From positions 37,259,435 through 37,323,434 of the forward strand of contig AP025041.1 of NCBI GenBank assembly GCA_036186865.1: a stretch of DNA of 64,000 nt, given 5' to 3'. This DNA comes from Eustoma russellianum (taxonomy: Eukaryota > Streptophyta > Magnoliopsida > Gentianales > Gentianaceae). Positions 21,650-33,849 of the stretch are shown here, piece by piece (position 1 is the stretch's first letter; each line of letters opens with the position of its first letter). Under the pieces are notes generated by a model. The model was not told where the DNA came from. It saw nothing but the letters and a program-made list of their open reading frames with translations, and made no database searches. The position numbers and the translations under genes were made by a program.

Positions 21650-24600
21650 TGTCGTAACCCCGTTACAAGCCCTTCTTGTACCTAAGGATGAATTAGTTAA
21701 TATGTGGCCATGCACGTGGTGCTTAGAGTTAATTTAGTTGGTAATTGTTGTAAGGCATGAGGACACTATATGTATTTACAAGACTAGGATCAATTGTATT
21801 ATGGCCTTATGGTTTTCGGCCCATACTCACAAGAAAGATGGTTAATTGGCATGAGACAAATACATTGGTATTTATTTACTAGAAAAGAATAAATAGAAAG
21901 GGAATAAAAGAAAGAAAAAAAATAAAAATAAAATAAATAATATTGGCTAGTTGGGGTCATTTAAGACCCCAACCGCCGGACATCATGAAGAGAGGAGGGG
22001 GAGGGAAAACCTAATTTAAAGCAAGGGTGGCTAATGATTACAATTAACCTAACCAACCCTAAACTAAACCATAGGTAGGAAAAAGAAACCATGGTTGACC
22101 CAAAAGTAACCTTAGTTAGTTAAAAGTAACCTTGGTTAACCTAAGATAACCAAGGTTAAGCCTTAACTTGAGTACAAACCCTAACCCCACCCTTATTTCC
22201 CACGGCTAGAATCACAAAGAAAGGGAGAATTCCCTCCAACTTACACTTAAGCATTTCAAGCCAAGAAGGAATCTCTTCCATTCCCTTCTTCCCCTCCCCA
22301 CTCACGGCCAAGTGCACACCAAAGGAGAAGGAAACTCTTCCAAGAACAAGTAAGTTTAGGTTAGTGTCCACAACCTTCTAAGAGTGACATTTATGATTTT
22401 ATGAAGATCAAACTCATGGGTGTTCTTCTTTGCCCCTAAAACCGTGACCTTCATGGTCACTAGGCTCAAGGACTCCAAGCCTTCAAGAACTCTAGCCAAG
22501 TTGGACAACTCACACCCCTTTTTGAGGAAGAGAAGACTTCAACTTTGACACATATCCAAGAAGAGTAAGCAAGAAAGGCAAGTACACTATACTCTTCATG
22601 GTTTGAATGTGAAAGTGTGTGCATGAATGACTAGAAAGACTTAAGGTTTGATCTTAGTTGTGAAAAGGTTAGCTTTAAGCCAAAAGCTTTCGGCTTTAGG
22701 CACATATGAGGGTAGGATGAGCATTTTGTTATAAAGATAAGTACTTTGATGATTTTATGCATGTTTATGTCTTAAACTAGGCTTGAATGTGTTAAAGATT
22801 TCTCCTTTGGTGTTGAAGGGAGCCACGGTAGAAGGGAGAAGGGGAGGTGAGGTGAAGTTGCATGCAAGATAATAACAAAGCAAGAAAATGAGGGAAAGAC
22901 TTGATCTTGTGCATGTTAGGCTTAAAGTGTTTTCGATTTTGGTCGTTTTCTCTCTAAACACCAACAAATGGGGCTGACGTAGTGTGTGTATGTGTTCATT
23001 TTAGGGTTGATACCATGAATGGTGACAAAAAAGGTGAGCTAAGAACGTTTAGGATGAAATTAGGGCTACTGAAAATTCTGGAGCTGGACAAGAAATTAGG
23101 CTGATTTGCTAGACCAGAAAAGGGACCTTAGAGACCTTTAATTTCGTTTATTTTTGGTGTAATGATAGTTGTATGTGTTTGTTAGTAGTGAGAGTTGGAA
23201 TCACCTTAAAAAGAATCACGGTTTATTTTTAATGAATTTCTTACTAAGATTGGTCTTGCTGGAAAATGTGTTCTGGACAGAACTTAAGCAACACGTTTAG
23301 CAGCTGGAAAATGAACCTTAGGAATGTGCAAATGAGCTGATTTTTGACATGGTAATAGTTTTATGTGTGTATGACATCTGTGAGTTGTAATTGTAGTAAA
23401 AAGAGTTGTGGATTATTATTAATGAATTTTGTGGTAAAACTGCTCAAACAGAATTGCCGGAATAGGACCGTTTTGAGTAGTAAATTGTATGGCTTGAAAA
23501 TGAACCTTAGGAATGTGCAAATGAGCTGATTTTTGACATGGTAATAGTTTCATGTGTGTATGACATCTGAGAGTTGGAATTTTGGTAAAAGGAGTTATGG
23601 TTTGGTCACAATTCAATTCGTGATTTAATTGGTCATTCCAGTTTCTGCATGTACCCAGTTTGGAAGAATAATTAGATGACCCCCTTAAACTTATTGGATT
23701 GCCTTGGAAATTTTATGGTAATTACCTAGGGTATTGATGTACATGTTCATGTAAAGAAACCAGTATGAAACTACCATTTTGATGGTTAACAATTGTGTTA
23801 AATTTAGTATATAAAACTGGAAAACAGGACAGTTTATTGCCATAAGTTGTAAGGCTTTGATTTTGCTCATTTAAGCTTAATTGTGATGTTTAGCCTTATG
23901 AATATTGTTCCTTGGTGTGTTAGATATGTTTTCTAGGTGATGGATCAAAATGAATGAGGTTTTATGACCTACGAAACTGAGGTAAGGCGGTACTGCCCTG
24001 CTGCTTTCAGCAGTACCTTTGAGGATAGTATGATGTTTTGAGGTCCTTAGACATTTCGGAATGATACAAAATTTTTACAGCATGTGTCTAAGTCTTCATT
24101 ATGCATATGTATGACATGAGTTTATGAATATGAGCATGAATTGATGAGCACACAGCAGTATGAATAGAAGGTGATTGTTGGACAGCTTTTCCAGCCCAAA
24201 AGACGAGTCCGTGCATGCATGTTATGATGCATTTGTTCACGAGTTGCATAATGCATGTCATACATTGCATCATCGTCATCGTCACTTGCATGATTTATGG
24301 CATTGATTTCACGTGGAAGAAAGATGAAAAGCGTTTTCAAAAAGATGGTTTTTGTGTTTTTAAAAGAACGCTTCCCCACCGGTACCGTGTGTGAGTATGA
24401 ACTGGCCAGTATGAAAGGAACCTGAGCAGATCCGGGTTAAGTGATCTGAATGGAAAGGAATGATGTTACCGATCCGAATCCGGGATTAATAGATTCGAAG
24501 GAGAGAAGTTACCGCCTCAGATCCAGGAAGATAGATCTGAAACGAAAGGAACCTGAGCAGATCCGGGTTAAGTGATCTGAATGGAAAGGAACGATGTTAC

Positions 24601-25487
24601 CGATCCGAATCCGGGATTAATAGATTCGAAGGGGAGAAGTTACTGTCTCAGATCTGAGAAGATAGATCTGAACACTCTATGGTTTTATGACGACGCTGTT
24701 TTTTTTAAAAAGAGCAAATCATGAAAAGGCATTTTCTCATTTTATCATAACGCATTTCATGTGCGTATACATGCATGTCACTTGTGGAGTTGTAACATAG
24801 CGTCTCATGTACTATGCTGTGTTGTCATGACCTTGCGTGTCCTAAATGATGATGATGATTGTTTTATTAATCAATGCATGATCCAGTCACCTTATGATTA
24901 TATTTCACTCTATCTAGTGATGTTATTAAGTTATGATCTTACTACATTAAGCGATGATCCTTATCAAATGATGATTGGAGGTCAGGTATGTTTTCCAAAC
25001 CAATTATAACATGGGGTTCGGTTCTTGCTCGTACTTTCCATTTAACTCATGATTATTATAGTACACTTGCTGGTGACGTTGTCACTCACCCTATTTTTCT
25101 CTCCAGAGGTGGCAGGAGATAAAGTTGAATGGATCGATGACGAGCCTAGGGTACCCTATCCGTGAGAGAGTTAGAGGATGGCCAGGAGTGGTGAACCGAG
25201 CACCCAGCTTGAAGGATTGATGATGTTTTATAGTAGTGACGGGAAACAATTTACTTTCATCGTTTTCTGAATTCGGTTATGTGGGATGTTACTTTTACTG
25301 CTTTTGATGGTACTTTAATTTGAAGTTTAAATTCTGCCACGGTTTCGATTACTAATTGCGCAAAAGAACGAAAATTCCATGAAATTCTATCATGGATCAC
25401 GATGCGTATGGAAGACGCCTAGTACTCTCCTTAGTGAAGTACGGCGGGTGCACCGACTCCGGCGAGGCCGGGGTGCGGGGCGCCACA
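21650..25487 (+). repeat. Element B 3' LTR
   Basis: 3838 bp, near-identical to 12845-16654. It ends CGCCACA at 25487 and then abuts another retroelement's LTR with no matching target duplication. Confidence 0.92.
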
Positions 25488-26711
25488 ATGAGCATCAAGG
25501 ATCCCATCATGAAGTCCATGGCCCCAAGCAAGGCCTAACAACTTGTTTATGAAGTTGGTAGCTTCTTGTATAGGCATGTGCAAGATGAACCTAAGGTTCA
25601 CTGGGTTCATCTCATTGAACCCACAAAATGAACTTTTTTGGGCACCTTGTGTGTTTGTGTTTAGCTTCTTATTGTCTTATTTTACTCAAGATCCTTGTTT
25701 TCATGTCCTTGTTATATAGGTAAGAAAAGGCATGCGAAAATCCAAGCCAAAAGGAGGCAAAGAGGAACATTGATACCTTAGAAGACAAAAAAGAAAGTTT
25801 TAAGGAGAATGTTTGTCTTGAAGAATGTTTGCCCAAGGAATATTTGTCCCGAGGAATCTTTCGTCTCAAGGAATGTTTGTTTCAAGGAATATTTGTCTGG
25901 AGCAATGTTTGTCTTGAGTAATAATTGTCTTAAAGAATATATGTCTTAATCCTTTCCCATTCTTTGTACACGGTTTTTGGAGGTTTCTAAGAAGCCAACT
26001 CATCAAGATGATAAAGTCAAGCATATCATCAAATCCAGCACCATTGAACCGGCCAAGATAAAGCTCAAGATGAAGATAATTTTGATTTCAAAACTTGAAG
26101 GCAATCCAGTCAATTCAGCCAACTTCTTCCAAGCATATCCCAACTTCATGATTGAGTCAACTAGCCCTCTAATGGATATCTAAAATCGGATGAAGAAGGA
26201 GTTTCCAAGGATCAACACAAGGCAAATTTGAAGAGAAAAGTGCTAGTTTATCCAAGTTTAAACATTATCTCAAATTACAATTAGTTTTTTATCCAGATTT
26301 TTGATAGACTTTTGAGATGGAATTTGATCCATCTAGGACTCTTTTTGATAGCAAAAATCAGCACAAGTAAGGCCCTCATGGCCGCTTGTACCTTAGCTTA
26401 TTAAATAACAATACACTTCGGTTTTCTTCTCTCCATTGAGTGAGACTTGTTTTCTTGATTTTGCACTAAACATGAAGGTTAATCATCTTCAAGAGTGAGA
26501 ATTTTGAAGGTGGTTGCCATAGCTACGGGCATTGTCTATGAGGGCCTTGTTGGTTTGCCTATCAACAACTATTCGATAGTTTTGGTACTTTGCTCAAACC
26601 AGCCAATTTCTACACAAAGGAAGCAAGGACAAGGATTCTTCTTTGTGCCAACTCCAATTGTGAAGGAGCACGTTGAAGGTGGATGAGTGGATCCCCCACA
26701 CACTTGCATCA
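25488..26711 (+). repeat. Gypsy family-2 LTR (subtype F), first two bases missing
   Basis: Related to the LTR at 28100-29313 and more distantly to C and G. It starts ATGAGCATCAAGGATCCCATC where related LTRs start TGATGAGGATCAAGG, and ends CACTTGCATCA. It holds the AGGCATGTGCAAGATGAACC block and a 16-bp minisatellite. No primer-binding site follows. Confidence 0.75.
25806..25950. repeat. 16-bp minisatellite GAATGTTTGTCTCAAG, about 9 copies
   Basis: Nine consecutive units of the pattern GAAT(G/A)TTTGTC(T/C)(C/T)(A/G)AG, each 16 bp. It recurs in the sister LTRs at 28505-28655, 30838-30968 and, inverted, 32250-32410; C-type LTRs have only two or three units. Confidence 0.85.
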
Positions 26712-27360
26712 TTCACTTTGAGCCAAAAAGCTGTGAGGTACAAGCAAAAGAAGGCCAAACAATTCTATCTATAAACAATTCTATCTATACCCTGCCTAGC
26801 TGAATTATATAAGTAGTACATAAATCCAAAAGAAAAGAAAGACTAATCCTTCCCAAATCAGATTCAATAGGAAGGTTTAGCAAAATTATCATAAAAGAAA
26901 AGAAAAGAAAAGTTCCTTACATCCTCACGTGTTCATTTGCTCCAAAAAGAACCAAAGATATACTTTGAACACTTGGTTGCATCTATTTTCACTTTTTACA
27001 TATATTTGAGTTGCATAAGACTTAAGGTAAGTTAAAGATTACCCTGAGTAACCCTTAGTTTTTCTTGACTCAGCCTATAAAATACTTGTTGGTTTCTAGT
27101 TTTCCTTGAACCCTAGATAGTCCAAGATAATATCAAATCATTGCATCTTAAGTGGATGCCGTGTGGAAGCTGTTTGAAGCACTTGAAGGGTACTTGGATA
27201 TATTTCCATCGATCTAACCCGAGATTCTACCAAGGAAACAGAACAAGGATTGAGTGAACATATACATGAGTGATAGAGAGCAAACAGTTTTTTTTAAACT
27301 AACATAGCAAACTCTCCTCCGTCTGTGTTTGTTTTATTTTCTTAATTACTTTCAGGGACA
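26712..27360 (+). other. Leader remnant of a family-2 element
   Basis: Noncoding. About 27020-27090 matches the leader block also at 30590-30650 and 57770-57850 (AAAGATTGCCC...CAACCC...CAGCCT). The PBS and first part of the leader are lost. Confidence 0.55.
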
Positions 27361-28099
27361 ATGGTTGAATAACATGGAAAGGAGCTGACCCCTCCTACTA
27401 ATCCTACCATGCCATAAGGTCCTATGACAATGGAAACATTGCACCAAATGGTGTCCAGCATGGTCCATGCGTTTGGATGCAAGAAGAGTGATATTAAGGA
27501 TCTTAAACACAATGCTGGCCAACAAAGCAAGGAGAAAGCTCAACTTAAGAAAGGAGAGGACCACCAAGCATGCATTTGAATAAGGAACATTTTATGGTGG
27601 TGAAACATGGCAAGAAAGCCGAGGGAACCTGCCTCAAAGAGGACGTGGTAGAGGGCGTACAAATGGTGGTCGTAGGAACATATCCTTTGAAGAAAGATTT
27701 GATGATCTAACCAAATACAATGACCATTTTTAGGAAGAAAGGTATTATAACCCCAGGTGTGAAAAGAATGAACCTCCTGAAGAGGAGTTCATCACAACTG
27801 AATATACCTTCCTTCGAAGGGAAAAGTGATGCTGAAACATACTTGCAATGAGAATTAAAAGTAAACCATAAGTATTCTTGCACTAAATATTCTGAGTTGC
27901 CCGAATTCAATATGTCACATTTGAGTTTGTAAATTATGCCTTAAATTGGTGTGAACATCTACAAAATAAAGGAGAAGGACTAGGCAACCCCCTATTGTCA
28001 CTTAGGAAGAACTGAAATAAGAAATAAGAGATTCATCCCCCAATCCTATGAAAGAACTGTTTACCTAAAGCTGCAACAACTCACTCAAGGTAATGATGC
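27361..28099 (+). pseudogene. Decayed family-2 Gag
   Basis: Pieces in shifted frames match D, G and C Gag: an Arg-rich stretch (PQRGRGRGRTNGGR), IPSFEGKSDAETYLQWELKV, CTKYSEL, and RFIPQSYERTV followed by LQQLTQG. Many stops and frameshifts. It is cut off at 28099 by the next LTR, so no zinc knuckle or pol is present. Confidence 0.65.
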
Positions 28100-28327
28100 T
28101 GATCAAGGATCCCCATCATAATGTAACCGGTCCTATAACAAGAAGTAAAACTAAACAACTTGATCTTGATGTTGCAAGCTTCTTGTTTAGGCATGTGCAA
28201 GATGAACCAAACGAACATTGGGTTCATTTACTTGTAACCAAAATCATTTAGGCAATCTTGCATGAGTGTGTGTGTTTTCTAGTTGTTTTATCTCATTTCA
28301 TTTTTGTTTCCATAGTTTCTAACACAT

Positions 28328-28405
28328 GGGTATGGTTGCATACATCCGACCCTCTACCCCGCCATAAGCGGGAGCCTCTACGGCACTGGGGTAATGTTGT
28401 TGTTG
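28328..28405 (+). mobile_element. SINE 3'-part fragment with TTG tail
   Basis: GGTATGGTTGCATACATCC, then CCCCGCCATAAGCGGGAGCC, CACTGGGGTAATG and TTGTTGTTG. This matches the conserved 3' region and (TTG)n end of plant tRNA-derived SINEs as I remember them. The tRNA-like 5' part (A and B boxes) is missing. The block is absent from the sister LTRs. Confidence 0.55.
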
Positions 28406-28415
28406 AATTCTTGTT

Positions 28416-28455
28416 TTCATAACTTTGCATTACTAACGATTCTTGTTTTCATAAC
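28416..28455. repeat. Local direct repeat after the SINE fragment
   Basis: ATTCTTGTTTTCATAACT occurs twice about 32 bp apart. It may reflect slippage or the insertion of the SINE-like piece. Confidence 0.5.
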
Positions 28456-29313
28456 TGTTTTGCAGGAGATCTGATGGTGTGAAATGGCTGATGATGTCTT
28501 GAAAGACAAAGAGAATGTTCAAGAGAATGTTTGTCTCAAGAGAATGTTGTCCTGAAGAGAATGTTTGTCCAAAGGAATATTTGTCCTAGGGAATGTTTGT
28601 CCCGAGGAATGTTTGCTCTAGGAAATGTTTGTATTAAGGAATGTTTGTCCTAATCCCTTCCCCAACACATACATGGTTTGAAAGCCTACTTCAATATCAA
28701 CTCTCCGACAAAGATAAGGACAAGCATCTCTACTCTACAAGGACCAAAAGGGGGCGGCCAAGAATAGGATCAAGATGAAGCAAATGTGAACTCAAATTCA
28801 AAGGCTACTCAAGATTAAATTTCAACCAACTTTTTGAAGACATATCCAAGCTTATCTCAACCTTCAAAATTTTATACACAAGGCAATCAATGGGCATCCC
28901 AAAAAAACGTTTAAATCAAATTCACAAGCAAAGTCAAGTTAACTACCCAAAGTGAAGACAAGATAGTTTATCCAAGTTTAAATTATAGATTGTTTTTGTT
29001 CAAACTTTTGATAAACTTTTAAGATAGAATTTTAAGCTTCTAAGATTCTTAATTATCTAGCAAAATTCAGCGTAAGAATAATAACTCTCAAATGTGAGCA
29101 TTTTGAGGGTGTTTGCCAAGGCTGAGAGTGCCGTCTAGGATGGCCTAATGAAGGTTTGTCTATCAACGTACGTTTGAAGTTTTTTGTGGTTGCGTAAGCC
29201 AGCAACTTTCTACATAACGGAAGCAAGGAGAAGATTACTTCTTTGTGTCTATACCTTAGCGAGATGGACGTTGGAGGTGGTAAAGTGGATCCGTCCATCA
29301 CGTGCTTGCATCA

Positions 29314-30834
29314 AATTGATATTTGAGCATAGGTCACTCAATTCCACCACATATCTTGCGTTTGTTTTGTCCATTTCTCATTCATTTCCATTCTGATTTT
29401 TTTGTCCATTATTTTCTTCATCACCACATGTCTTTTTGAGTCATAATTAAAAATAAAATTCCGTCTCAAATTCCTAAAAGGTCGAGAGTTATCAACTTAA
29501 ACAATACTGAATTTTGCTTCAATTAAGGCCTCATATTCCCTTGTTACTTGTCTTATTCTTAATTCCCTTCATTTGGCAAGTTTCATATAGTGAAAAAAGT
29601 CAGAACTTTTATTGACAACTTGCACATATAGGACATTTGCATCTAGATTAAAATTCAGCCTTACAAAAACTTGCCTCACATTGCTTAAAAAGCCACCTAG
29701 TCTTAATCAATCTTGTTGCTACCAAAGCTATTGGTTGATTCTGATTTTTTATGTCTTAATTTTCATAGTGTGACTGAATTCATGCATTGATTTATTGTTC
29801 GATCATAGACCATACAATTCAAACTTGACAAATTGAGCACTAAATCGCCCATTATAACCCACAACCAAATACCCTTTCAAACCGGCCCCACCAATCATCA
29901 AACCAGTCTATAAACAGCCTCATTTGACCCATCAAACTAAACCCCTAACCCAATTTTTCCAAACAAAAATCAGGTTGCAAAATCCCAATCCAGTTGAATT
30001 TAAAAACCTTAAATTGAACCCTACCCGGGGGTCATTTCCAAAATCAGCCCAAAACCAACCCACTTATACCCTAAATCAGACCCCTCACACCTTAATTAAC
30101 CCCTTAAACAAACCCCAAATCCAACTAAGCCAGATCTGATCAGAATCACAAAAGCCCAAATCATTCAAATTGAAAAACCCTAACCCTAGCCCAAACTCCA
30201 TAAAACTTTAATTTTACTCATTTCCAAGGTCATTTTTACTGTGTTTAAAGGTACCATATGGCAATTACACATTCTGCACAAAAAAGAAAATTTTGAAGGC
30301 AAAAGTGTAAATTACGATTTTACCCTAGTAAAATATCAAAAAACTTTCTGAACTCGGCTCATACTGAACACAAGAAAAGAAGAAAAAGAGCAAAGAAAAA
30401 CAAAGGAAAAGGGGACAACGTTGGTTTCTTATTTGTGTGATTTTGATCATTTTGTGTACCTTTGCAAAAACTTGAAATATCTCCCCTTAGCTTACCTTTT
30501 CCACACCATATACTGATCTGCATACCTTGAATACACGCTTGATTTTTTGCATGTATTGAGCCATATTGTGATTATAAGTGTATAGGATCAAAATTGACTA
30601 AAGATTGCCCACGGCAACCCCTAGTCTTTCTTTGATTCAGCCTTTGACATCATTTTGGTCTCAATTCTTCTTTGAATCATAGTTGAGTCGTTCAAGTTTG
30701 TGTTCCTATCATTTGAGTCCATTTTTGTGTGATTTGGTATCCTTTTGGTGCAGATTGTGAGTTTAGCCAGCTGTTTGACACCTATTGGATTTTTGTTGAT
30801 TCTAAAATTTTTTGGAGTCATTTTCCATAATGTT
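29314..30834 (+). other. Degenerate PBS and leader of a family-2 element
   Basis: AATTGATATTTGAGCATAGG follows the LTR; it is a decayed AATTGGTATCAGAG PBS. The rest is noncoding leader, including the block near 30590-30650 shared with 26712-27360 and element G. Short CCCTAA-like words near 30175 are not a telomere array. No ORF of note. Confidence 0.6.
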
Positions 30835-31713
30835 TAAGAGAATGTTTGTCTCAAGAGAATGTGTTCTAAAGAGAATGTTTGTCCCAAGGAATAATCATCC
30901 CAGGGAATGTTTGTCCCAATGAATGTTTGTCCTAAAGAATGTTTGTCTTAAGGAATATTTGTCATAATCCCTTCCCCAACAAATATATGGTTTGAAAAGC
31001 TACTCAAAGATCAACTTCCAACAAGATAAGGGCAAGCATATCAACAAGCTTAAAGCGGGCGGCCAATAAGATGTTAAAGATGAAGCAAATTTGAACTTAA
31101 AGTCAAGGCCATTCAAGATTAAAGTTTAGCCAACTTTCTGAAAATATCTCCAAGCTTATCTCAACCTTCAAATTTCAATCACAAGTCTTCCAAGAGCATC
31201 TCGAAAAATCTGCTAAAAGGAAATCACAAGGTTCAAGTTAACTCCAAAGTTAAAGACAAGATAGTTAGCTTATCCAAGTTCAAATTGTAGATTTTTTTCA
31301 AACTTTTGATAGACTTTTAAGATAGAGTTTTAAGCTGGACTCTTATTAGCTTGCAAAATTTAGCAAGAAGGCCACCACATGGCCGAGTGTAATCATCCTT
31401 CATTGAATGAAAAATAAAACCTTGTTTTTCTCTCCAAATTGTGAGACTTTGTTTTAGTGATATTGCATCAAAAATCAAGGTTAATAACTCTCAAAAGTGA
31501 GCAATTTGAGGGTGTTGCCAAGGCTGAAAGTGCCATCTAGGAGGGCTTAGAGGTTTGTCGATCAACGCAAGCTTGTAGTTTTTCGGTGATTGCTCAAGCC
31601 AGCAACTTTCTACACAATGAAAGCAAGGAGAAGATCACTTCTTTGTGTCTACACCTTTGTGAGAGGGACGTTGGAGATGGTAGAGTGGATCCTTCCATCA
31701 CGTGCTTGCATCA
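30835..31713 (+). repeat. Family-2 LTR fragment, plus orientation
   Basis: Begins inside the 16-bp minisatellite and runs to the LTR end CACGTGCTTGCATCA. The first part of the LTR is missing. Confidence 0.7.
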
Positions 31714-32695
31714 CTAACCTTGATTTTGGATGCAAAATCAAGAAAACAAGTCTTCGCACAAAAGGAGAAGAAAACTGAAATGATTTTGATTCAATTCCAA
31801 GCTGTGTAATACTTGGCCAAATAAGGCCTTACCTATGCTGAATTTTGCTAGCTAACAAGAGTCCTAGATGGATCAAATTCCATCTTAAAAGTCTATCAAA
31901 AGTTTGAATAAAAACAAGCTACAATTTGAAATAAAATTTAAACTTGGATAAGATAACTAGCTTGACTTCAAGTTTGAGTTGTTGTCATGATCTTCCTTCA
32001 GCCAAGTTTGGAGATAACAATTGGAAGACTTGTTGATTGAATTTTGAAGTTGGGATAGACTTGGAAGTCGATTCAAAAGTTGGTTGAATTTGAACTTGGA
32101 TTGCCTTTGAATTTGAATTCAAGTTTGCCCTCATGTTGTCATCTTTTTGGCCGGCCCTCCTATGATGTTTGAAGTGATGATATGCTTGTCCTATCTTGTT
32201 GAAGAGTTGATCCTCAAATAGCCTTTCAAACCGTGTGTTTGTTGGGGAAAGGATTAGGACAAATATCCCTTAAGACAAACATTCCATATGACAAACATTC
32301 TCTAGGACCAACATTATCTTTAGGACAACATTATCTTGGGACAAACATTCTACTGAGACATTCTCTTGGACAAAACATTCTGTTGAGACAAACATTCTCT
32401 TGAAACATTCTCTTTCGTCTATCAAGATATCATCATCCTTTTAAATCCATGCCATCAAGTCTCCTACAAGGCAAAGTTATGAAAATAACATTATTTGTAA
32501 ATGAGATAAAGCATATAGAAAGCGTGCACATGCAAGCTTGCCTAAACTTTTTGGGTTCAGCTAAATGAACCCAATGATCGTTGGTTCATCTTGCACATGC
32601 TTAAACAAGAAGCTACCAACATAAAACCAAGTTGTTTGGCCTTGCTTCTTGTTATAGGGTCAATGACCTCTTGATGGGATCCTTGATCCGCATCA
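31714..32695 (-). repeat. Family-2 LTR fragment, inverted
   Basis: Reverse orientation, from the AACCTTGATTTTGGATGCAAAA block through the inverted minisatellite (about 32250-32410) to the LTR outer end GATCCTTGATCCGCATCA. It lies head-on to 30835-31713 and forms a large imperfect inverted repeat. Confidence 0.7.
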
Positions 32696-32696
32696 A

Positions 32697-33849
32697 CAAC
32701 TTTATGCAAACTCTAAGAAGTGTTCCTTTTGTTTAGAGCAAGTTGTTTTCTTAGGCTTTGTAATCACGGCCAAAGGAATAGAGGTGGATGAAGAGAAAAT
32801 TAGATCGATCGTAGAATGGCCTACACCAAAGGCTGTAGGAGAAGTGAGAAGTTTCAATGGGTTAGCAAGCTTTTATAGGAGATTTGTAAAGGACATTTCA
32901 TCTATAGTTGCATCCCTGAATGAGATTGTTAAGAAAGATGTGACTTTTAAATGGAAGGAGCCAAAACATTAGACATTTGATGAATTTAAGAAAAGACTAA
33001 CCACTGCACCCATTCTTAGGTTACCTAACTTTGATTAGACCGTTTAGATTGAATGTGCTAGTGGAGAGGGTATTGGCGCTGTCTTAAAGAAACCCATAGT
33101 CTATTTCAGTGAGAAGTTGAAAGGAGCCTCTTTGAACTATTCCACTTATGACAAAGAGCTGTTGCCCTTGTGAGATCCCCAAAAACTTGGCAACACTACC
33201 TCCAACCTAAAGAGTTTGTGATACACACATAGCATTATATGTTTGAAGTACCCTAAAGGACAAGGTAAACTAAAGACATGCCAAGTGGGTAGAATTTATT
33301 GAACAATTCCCCTACGTGATTAAGTACAAACAAGGTAAGGATAACGTAGTTGCTGATATCCTTTCTAGGAGATATACCTTAGTGACTACTTTGTCATCCT
33401 GATTTCTAGGATTTGAATCACTTAAAGAATTGTATACCAAAGACCACGATTTTTGCACCATATTTGAAGCATGTCAAGAAGCACCTTTTGGAAAGTTTTA
33501 CATGCATGAGGAATTTCCTCTTTAAGGAGCATAAGTTGTCGTTCCACAATTATCCATGAGAGAGATGTTGGTTAGAGAAGCCCATGGGAGAGGGTTGATG
33601 GGACATTTCGGTATTTTCAAAACCTTATAAACCCTTAAAGAGCAATTTAATTGGCCCCACATACGTGTAGATGTAGAGAAGTTGTGTGGTAGCTACATCA
33701 CTTGCAAGCAAGCCAAATCCAGGTCCCAACTAGATGGTCTATATACACCCTTACATGTCCCTGACTTATTCTTTAGGTAAGAAAGTAGATGATGCCACAC
33801 ATACCGCAGACTTATTCTTTAGGGAAATTGTCAGATTGCATGGCGTGCC
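32697..33849 (+). pseudogene. Family-2 (CRM-like) Pol fragment: RT end, RNase H, integrase start
   Basis: Starts mid-RT (QLYANSKKCSFCLEQVVFLG, then IEVDEEKIRSIVEWPTPK, VRSFNGLASFYRRFVKD), then RNase H (RLPNFD, YFSEKLKGASLNYSTYDKEL, a broken TDH region, KQGKDNVVAD), then the integrase zinc-finger region (VREAHGRGLMGHFG, ITCKQAKSRSQ) and a duplicated patch near 33770-33840, ending IVRLHGVP where the next LTR begins. Many stops. Same domain types as element C. Confidence 0.8.

Larger units (their letters stand above)
12845..25487 (+). mobile_element. Element B: Tekay-type chromovirus with 3.8-kb LTRs, degenerate
   Basis: 5' LTR (12845-16654), PBS, leader, gag, intron-like segment, protease, RT, RNase H, integrase, chromodomain, polypurine tract, 3' LTR (21650-25487). 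The proteins match element A closely in order and motifs, and the LTR ends are related (both U5 ends have GGCGGGTGCACCG and GGGGCGCNACA). Gag-Pol is broken by frameshifts near 17465, 18370, 18777, 19320 and 19787 and by stops near 17645 and 21037. The flanking five bases differ (ATCTA on the left, ATGAG on the right), so there is no valid target duplication. Confidence 0.9.
28100..29313 (+). repeat. Family-2 LTR (subtype F), full length
   Basis: TGATCAAGGATCCCC...CACGTGCTTGCATCA, followed by a degenerate PBS. It carries the 16-bp minisatellite (28505-28655) and a SINE-like insert (28328-28405). Confidence 0.75.

Noticed and set aside
30170..30195. CCCTAA/CCCTAACCC words (also near 51595, 57145 and 57300)
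   Set aside because: Only one to three degenerate units in AT/C-rich leaders; not an interstitial telomere array.
30835..31713. Full family-2 LTR pair around 29314-30834 making a complete element
   Set aside because: The right-hand LTR lacks its start and polypurine tract and the interior holds only leader, so it is a deletion remnant rather than an element with a defined structure.
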